Shown one piece after another: positions 58,172 to 64,000 of a stretch of 64,000 bases of DNA (position 1 is its first letter; each line of letters opens with the position of its first letter). Origin of the DNA: Toxotes chatareus (Eukaryota; Chordata; Actinopteri; Toxotidae); assembly GCA_016801885.1 (NCBI GenBank), contig CM028894.1, positions 9,307,241-9,371,240 on the forward strand, in the 5' to 3' direction. Under the pieces are notes generated by a model that worked only from the letters and a program-made list of their open reading frames with translations, ran no database searches and had not been told where the DNA came from. Both the position numbers and the translations under genes were made by a program.

Positions 58172-58873
58172 GACTCCTCAAAAGCCATTACTGATAGCTG
58201 CCATTACACTTTGCTTCATCTGATGTCCAATTATAGCGCTGTGATATTTGGACAATTGCTCACACTTTGCCAGGCGTATGGTTTGTTGCATGGTTTCTTG
58301 GCTGGATTGGGTGTGTGTCCATGCGTACGAGTGTGTATGTGTGAATAAATGTGTGTGTGTGCATTTCTCGCCTGTCTAAGGTCATCTCATCAAAAGCTGT
58401 GGGCTCAGCCGGAGAAGAGGGACATGCTGGCTAAATCCATAAGGGAACATGTTTCTCGGTGTGGTTGCATTTTTGTATGTGTAAAAGTAAAATGACAAAA
58501 AAAAGAAGGAAAACAAAGACCTTTTTATCCTTTTAAAATATATCTTGATAGGTAACAAAAGAAAATGGTAGCCAATCATTTTATAGCCTATATAGTTATA
58601 TATACAGTACAGAATATTCAGCATACAGTATAGAAGAAAATAGTGGCTTGCTCTGAACAATAAATGCTTCAAATAAAACACACAATCCATTACAAACACA
58701 GAGCATTTGTCTGAAATGCAGCTCCTCACACGCACTATTTATCCATGGCCTTGTATTTAAAGACATTTACTGCCTATCCAGTCATTTGAAAAACACCCGT
58801 GTAAAATACAGACAACTTACAGCTGATGGGCTGAAACAAGCAAAATCAGTAAAATATCCACTGCAATTCTAAT

Positions 58874-58907
58874 CAACCTTCTTCATCAACCTTGATGAAG
58901 AAGGTTG
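58874..58907. repeat. Perfect inverted repeat, 16-bp arms
   Basis: CAACCTTCTTCATCAA then CC then TTGATGAAGAAGGTTG: 16-bp perfect arms around a 2-nt spacer. Confidence 0.95.
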
Positions 58908-61900
58908 GTGCTGAATTCTTGCAACTCTCATGTGTGAACAAAGTGTGTTTGAAATGAAGCAGGCAAGAAGACAACGCTTGTTATGATAAAAGGGGCCTAA
59001 AATCAATAGTCTCATTCTAATACAGTGTGACAATGTGACAGTGGCCACATAAATCCAGCTGGGCTTGTAAACGAGCCAAGTCTCATTGGTATTCCTGGGT
59101 GCTATTGCTAGGTAAAAGGTATTGATGAGCAGATAGATGCACGTGGCCTTGGTACGTGACTCTGGGCTTTGCTATGACATGAGTGACTGTGTGTGTCTCT
59201 GAGAGTGTGCCTGTTTGTGTGTCCTTCAGGGCAAGACTGTTATATTGTTATAGCTGTGGCGGCTACACATCTTTTCCATTTTACTAGGCCTGATCCATCT
59301 CTGAAGACCTTGTTTGTAGAAGGTTTGTCACAGCTTTCAAAGTTGTTGTACAGGATGCTAATTTGTCAAGTTTTTTTCTCATGGAGAGTAAAAACTATAG
59401 ACATTTTGTTCTCTGGGGAGCATTAAATTACACTGTAAATTTTATGGCAGTCTGGGCAGTAGTTGGATGTGATGAATATTAAGACAAGCAGATGGTCAGA
59501 CCAATCGATGGAGTGACCGACAACACAAACATAGGGATGTGATGATAAAGGACAGAGAGCGTGCAGGGACGGAATTGAGGGAGAGCAGGCTGATATGTTG
59601 ACAGGAGAGAAAAAGGGCATGATGGGAAAGGGGCAGGAGGTGAGAGTGGGGGGAGGGGACTGATTGACGGTGTTATAGCAGCGCAACAAGCTGGCACCCC
59701 CCCCCCCCCTTCTTTTTTTTTGCTCCTCCACCCATCTGTTCATCAGGATTACTCATAGGGAGGGATGGAGAGGAGGAACGAGGGAACTATAGGAGGGCAG
59801 AGACAGGCAGAGGAGAAGAGATCCATCATCACAACCTACAATAACTGAAATCAAACCACTTTTCCACGACATCTTTTCAGCATAATAAACTGCCAGGATA
59901 ATGACTCACTGTTAAAATTATGGATCAGTGCAATAGAGTGGAGTGCTCTCATGGCACTATTTAGGTAACAATGATAGTAACAGGAGGTGGAAATATTGTA
60001 GTGGTGTGTTACGTAATACTGTGCTGCAGCACCTGTTCACTTGCTCTAGTTACTGAGACACAGCTCCCTGCTGACAAATATGTTTTATGGCTCCTCCACA
60101 AGGCAGACGCAGCAAGTTGTGTACTACTGGACTATTATCTGTGTACATTAATTCAATCTTTACATTAGTTTGGTTTACAGCAATGCAAAGTCCCTGTGTG
60201 TAATCCTCTGCATCTAAAAAAATATTTATATATATACATATGTATATATATAAACATAATTATGTTTTGCATAAAATATCAAATGTAATTGTAAATTTTT
60301 GTTTGTGTTTATGTTGTTCATTAAATGGCATGTGTTTCTCTCCTCTCCCTGTTTGTGTGTTTGCTATGTGCACGTGCACAGGAGTGTGTGTGTTCAGCAG
60401 CAGGTGAGCAGCAGGTGATGCCAGGACATGTGGCTCCTATTTTTGCAGTCATATTTAAACAAACACCTCCGTCCAAACACATGCTGGATAGTTATATTGC
60501 CCTCTCATCTTTCTGGGTGTGGCCATATTGTTATTTTCACTGTTTTTTTTTTAATGTAGGATTAACTTTTACCCGCACAAGGGACAAATTTAGGGATTAA
60601 TCAGGAGTTCTCACACTAACAGAGTGAATGCCTACACATCTACTCACTAATATCAAGTAATTTTCCATGATTTATTTCTCTGCATCAGGGAATTCCACTT
60701 AGCAACTAAAAGAACCCCACAAAATTATACTTATCACGGTTATGCAACTAACCTTGGTTCGCTGACTTACTACCTGGGGAGTATACACACTGCAGATGCC
60801 AAGAGGGCACAGCCAAGACTGCAAAGGGTATAAATCAGTCACTGTCGGCCGTGAGTCACGCCTCAACACTCAGCACTTTTCATCCATGCTAACTGACCTT
60901 TCTTGTTTGAAGTACAGCCAGGGTCTGAAAAGCTTCTAAAATTTACAAAAGGATCTTTCAAGTGTGGGTTCAAACACAAGGATATTGGTAGTTCTGTCAG
61001 AAACGGATATAATAAAGACAATTCAGTACCTAACTGAATGCAAGCACAGAAGTTAAAAATGGTTATGGTTAACATGATAAAGCCGACAAAGTAGATTCAT
61101 TAACAATCTTTGACTTACCCGTGAGGATTTAACTTCAGCCACTGTCTGTCTTCAGATGGTTGTTCAAACCTGCATCAGTGAGAAGAACATTATCCATCAA
61201 TGGGGCTGTTTTTCAGCCAATTAGAAAACCCCTTCCCACTGGACTAACCAGTCCTGAAAGTCATGCTGCTACTATGGGTTACAGATGAAAGTGTTCACCA
61301 GAAAGCATAATCCAAAACTGAAAACTATATAAAAATGACCTGAGCTGTGCTGCTGCTTTGTCTCCTGATATTACGTAGCAGTGATGTTTTTATTACAACT
61401 CATTTGGCAAAGAAATAACTGAGGCCTGCACAGCTTACATTCATGCAAACTTGGATCGGTGTCCTCTCATTACCTTATCAGCATCAGGTATGAGACAAGG
61501 ACAGGGACAAGCAGATAAACTGACTGACTGGTGGTGAAATATTTACGTTGTTAACAGAGAACTGATGTCCTTGGTTGACAAAAATATTCTGATTAAATTG
61601 CTACTCTCATGAAAGCAGCTAAATACAGTTTAACAAAATATAATTGACGAAGAAACATATTCAGTCCTCAAAGCTAACAGACTTCAGTTCATTCATCATA
61701 TCAGTCTAGTGTCACACACAGAGCAACATGAATACATGAGCACACCTCTGTAACTCTCCAGGGAATACCCAGTAAATGACTGTGTCCTGCTGAACATAAT
61801 GCCTTCAATCAATAACCAAAATGTCTCCCGTCACTTTTATTACTTTTACCTCCAGCAGGGGACACACACAAATGAAAGGTTACCCACCAACACACATGCA

Positions 61901-63724
61901 CACACGGTAAACCCCCCCAACCGACCCTCTCGTGTCCACGAATGCATTATCATAATCTCCAGAGAGACTCTCCATTCATCTCGCATTAGCAAAACAAATG
62001 TGACGGACAAAGAACACTGGCCGATTTAGACGTGAAACCATTAAAACTGTAGTTAGCTGAGAGGAGAAAGATGGTGGATCGTGCGAGGAGCCATTAATAA
62101 GCCTGGGTCGAGCTGTTTGAACTCACTGGATAATGTAAAGATGAGAGAGCGGCCTTTCAATTGAACTCCCTGCGGTGACGTGGGTGAGTAGCTGCTGTCA
62201 CAGAAAGAGAGAGAGATTGGAGGAACGCCAAAGACGCTGACCCAACCCCAAGCCGGGACCCATTACCATGGAAACGGTGTGATGTAGAAAGAGACTGTTA
62301 TTTGTGAAGTCAAGTTTATCTGAAATGTAGACAGCTGAAATCAAGTGTACTGATTGAGAGATTTGAAATGTATTGAATACATTTTCTAACCTGGACTGAA
62401 CTGATCTGATTTGATCTGATCTGAAACAAACTGAGCTGAGAACAGAGAGAGCAGACACAGATGGGGGGCAAAAAAAGAGAGGGAGATGTTAATGAACGGA
62501 GACAGTAACGCACCAAGACATCAGAAAACTCCAGCAGGAGATGCAGAGTGAGGATGATGGGAGAAAGTGTGTGTGTGTGTGCGTGCATATGTGTGTGAGA
62601 GAGAAAACACATGAAAAAATGAAGGGCGAGTGGGGATCAGAAACATGCATTATTAAGGGGCAAATCTAAAAGCGCTTCATCATCAGAGCGCAAGAGAGGG
62701 GGGTGGAGAGATACAGATACGGAGACAGAGTGGAAAAAGAGAGAGAAGAGGAGAGATGGGAGGTGGTAGAAGAGAAAAGCAAGCAGAGCTGACCCCAAGC
62801 TCCAGCATATTACCATGGAGATGAAAAAAAAAGAGACAGAGACCTGGATACCGCACAACTACAAAGAATGTTAATGCCTTTAAAATGAAGAGTTTAACAT
62901 TTTTGGAAATGTGCTTATTCGATTTCTTGCCAAGAGTCAGGTGATAAGATTGTTACCAGTCAACAAACCAGGACGAGCTTAGCTTAGCGTGTATCATGGG
63001 TGCAGGATTATTTCTTGAGCGGGAGTATATATTATTAGATAACTTTTAAAGAAGTAATTCATTTGACAAAAATAGATTTGATTTGTTCATATCTTCAATA
63101 AAACACAAAAATATCTCTAAGACAACAGTGTGAATGTGAAATGTAAGCTTTTCTTTGGAAATCAAGGACCACGCTTCTCTAGATGTCATGCCAAATACAG
63201 TGTGATCACTACGTCTGATTACTGAAGCTGTATGTCCCAAAGCCTTGTGCAATCCCACTTTGATTTACTATCTATCTCCTGTTTCAATTAACTGCCTGAG
63301 TTTATGGATCCACTGGGGACCAGTACACTGCATGTGTCTGAATGTTTCAATGTGTGCATGTAGCAGGGCAGGGTAGGGGGGGGATTTGCAGACTATGATA
63401 GAATAACTGACCCCAGGCATGAATAGAAATGTGGGTGCACGTGCGTGTCTGTGTGTGTGTCATAATCCCCCAGGCTGAGGGGCCTCAGCAATCAGCGACA
63501 GTAGCAGCTGCATGAAAAACACACTTAACATTCGCCCTGACTGCCTGGCCTCCACACCCACTTCTATCTTCATCTGATTCCTACACAATATTACCACACA
63601 CATATACATATACACACACACACAATGGTAAATTAAAACAACCCCTATGTCAGCTCCCCATTAGCGGGTTAATACACATCATACACATAAACCCATGCAC
63701 GTGATCAGACATCACACTGATCAG

Positions 63725-63777
63725 ACACCATCACACTACGTCTACCCAGTTTTATTGGTAGACGTAGTAGATGGTGT
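63725..63777. repeat. Imperfect foldback, about 20-bp arms
   Basis: CTACGTCTACC (63736-63746) pairs with GGTAGACGTAG (63757-63767); the pairing extends outward to ACACCATC (63725-63732) and GATGGTGT (63770-63777). Confidence 0.85.
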
Positions 63778-64000
63778 ATCTAGTTTTGGTATATGAAAAA
63801 CATGTACTTGTATCGTCATCCCACCATTTTGGGAGTGAGCCTTTCAGTTTGGGAACGCAGTATGGCAAAAGCTACAGTGTCAAGCCTCAATATTTAAACT
63901 GCCTTTAAAAATAAAACGTGTCTAGGGAAAATTTGAAGACTGTCAGGAAGAGAAGTAACAGTATTAAACACTTATGAAACCTTAAAATCCTGTCAAAATA

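Larger units (their letters stand above)
51413..64000. other. Region 5' of nrcam coding exons, no coding gene seen
   Basis: Probably nrcam 5'UTR intron and upstream DNA, since L1-family genes usually have distant noncoding first exons. It holds the candidate regulatory block near 52.9 kb, foldbacks, a telomere-like tract and G/A-rich microsatellite DNA at 62.4-62.8 kb. No frame shows recognisable protein similarity. Confidence 0.5.

Noticed and set aside
60700..60870. Segment with GGTTATGCAACTAACCTTGG and an inverted-repeat feel
   Set aside because: Resembles a common fish dispersed repeat, but I could not define ends or a second copy in the window.
1..64000. CRISPR arrays, rRNA or canonical tRNA genes
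   Set aside because: No regularly spaced repeats and no complete cloverleaf; tRNA-like boxes occur only within SINEs.

Overview
The window looks like nuclear DNA from a compact teleost genome, probably a percomorph-type fish. The evidence is vertebrate neural genes with short introns, many (AC)n and (AG)n microsatellites, tRNA-derived SINEs and a degraded non-LTR retrotransposon. I see no bacterial, viral or CRISPR features. Species and the a/b paralogue identity of the genes cannot be settled from sequence alone.

Two complete coding genes lie head-to-tail on the minus strand, and both encode immunoglobulin-superfamily axonal adhesion molecules. The first in transcription order is nrcam (codons from 50861 down to 34151), an L1-family transmembrane protein. 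I rebuilt 32 coding exons, all in frame: signal peptide, six Ig domains, five fibronectin III domains, a transmembrane segment, and a cytoplasmic tail with the ankyrin-binding FIGQY motif and a C-terminal NSFV PDZ ligand. The full version is 1329 residues. It includes four small or cassette-like exons (18, 30, 66 and 12 nt) that keep the frame. Downstream is cntn1 (27149 to 20864), a GPI-anchored contactin of 1039 residues with 23 coding exons, six Ig and four FNIII domains. Its noncoding first exon ends at 29898, in a CpG-rich, TATA-less promoter at about 29.7-30.1 kb.

Layout: 1-19.6 kb is intergenic DNA downstream of cntn1, with a retrotransposon fragment near 2.1 kb and three copies of one interspersed repeat family near 4.6-5.3, 10.2-10.6 and 12.3-12.6 kb. 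cntn1 and its probable 3'UTR occupy 19.6-30.0 kb. The probable nrcam 3'UTR and intergenic spacer occupy about 30.1-34.15 kb. The nrcam coding region occupies 34.15-50.9 kb, with an intronic direct duplication at 41.1-41.6 and 43.2-43.6 kb. The remaining 51-64 kb is 5' of the nrcam start codon (probably 5'UTR introns or promoter-distal DNA). It holds a possible tiny 5'UTR exon, a candidate regulatory block near 52.8-53.05 kb, foldback sequences and an interstitial telomere-like tract.

The two proteins are known partners: contactin-1 and NrCAM associate at axonal surfaces and nodes. Their adjacency here has the same order and orientation as the NFASC-CNTN2 and CHL1-CNTN6-CNTN4 neighbourhoods of mammals, whereas human NRCAM and CNTN1 are on different chromosomes. 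The most interesting points are this linkage, a proline/threonine-rich cassette exon between FNIII-4 and FNIII-5 of nrcam, weakly specified microexons, and the tryptophan-rich fourth FNIII domain of cntn1.
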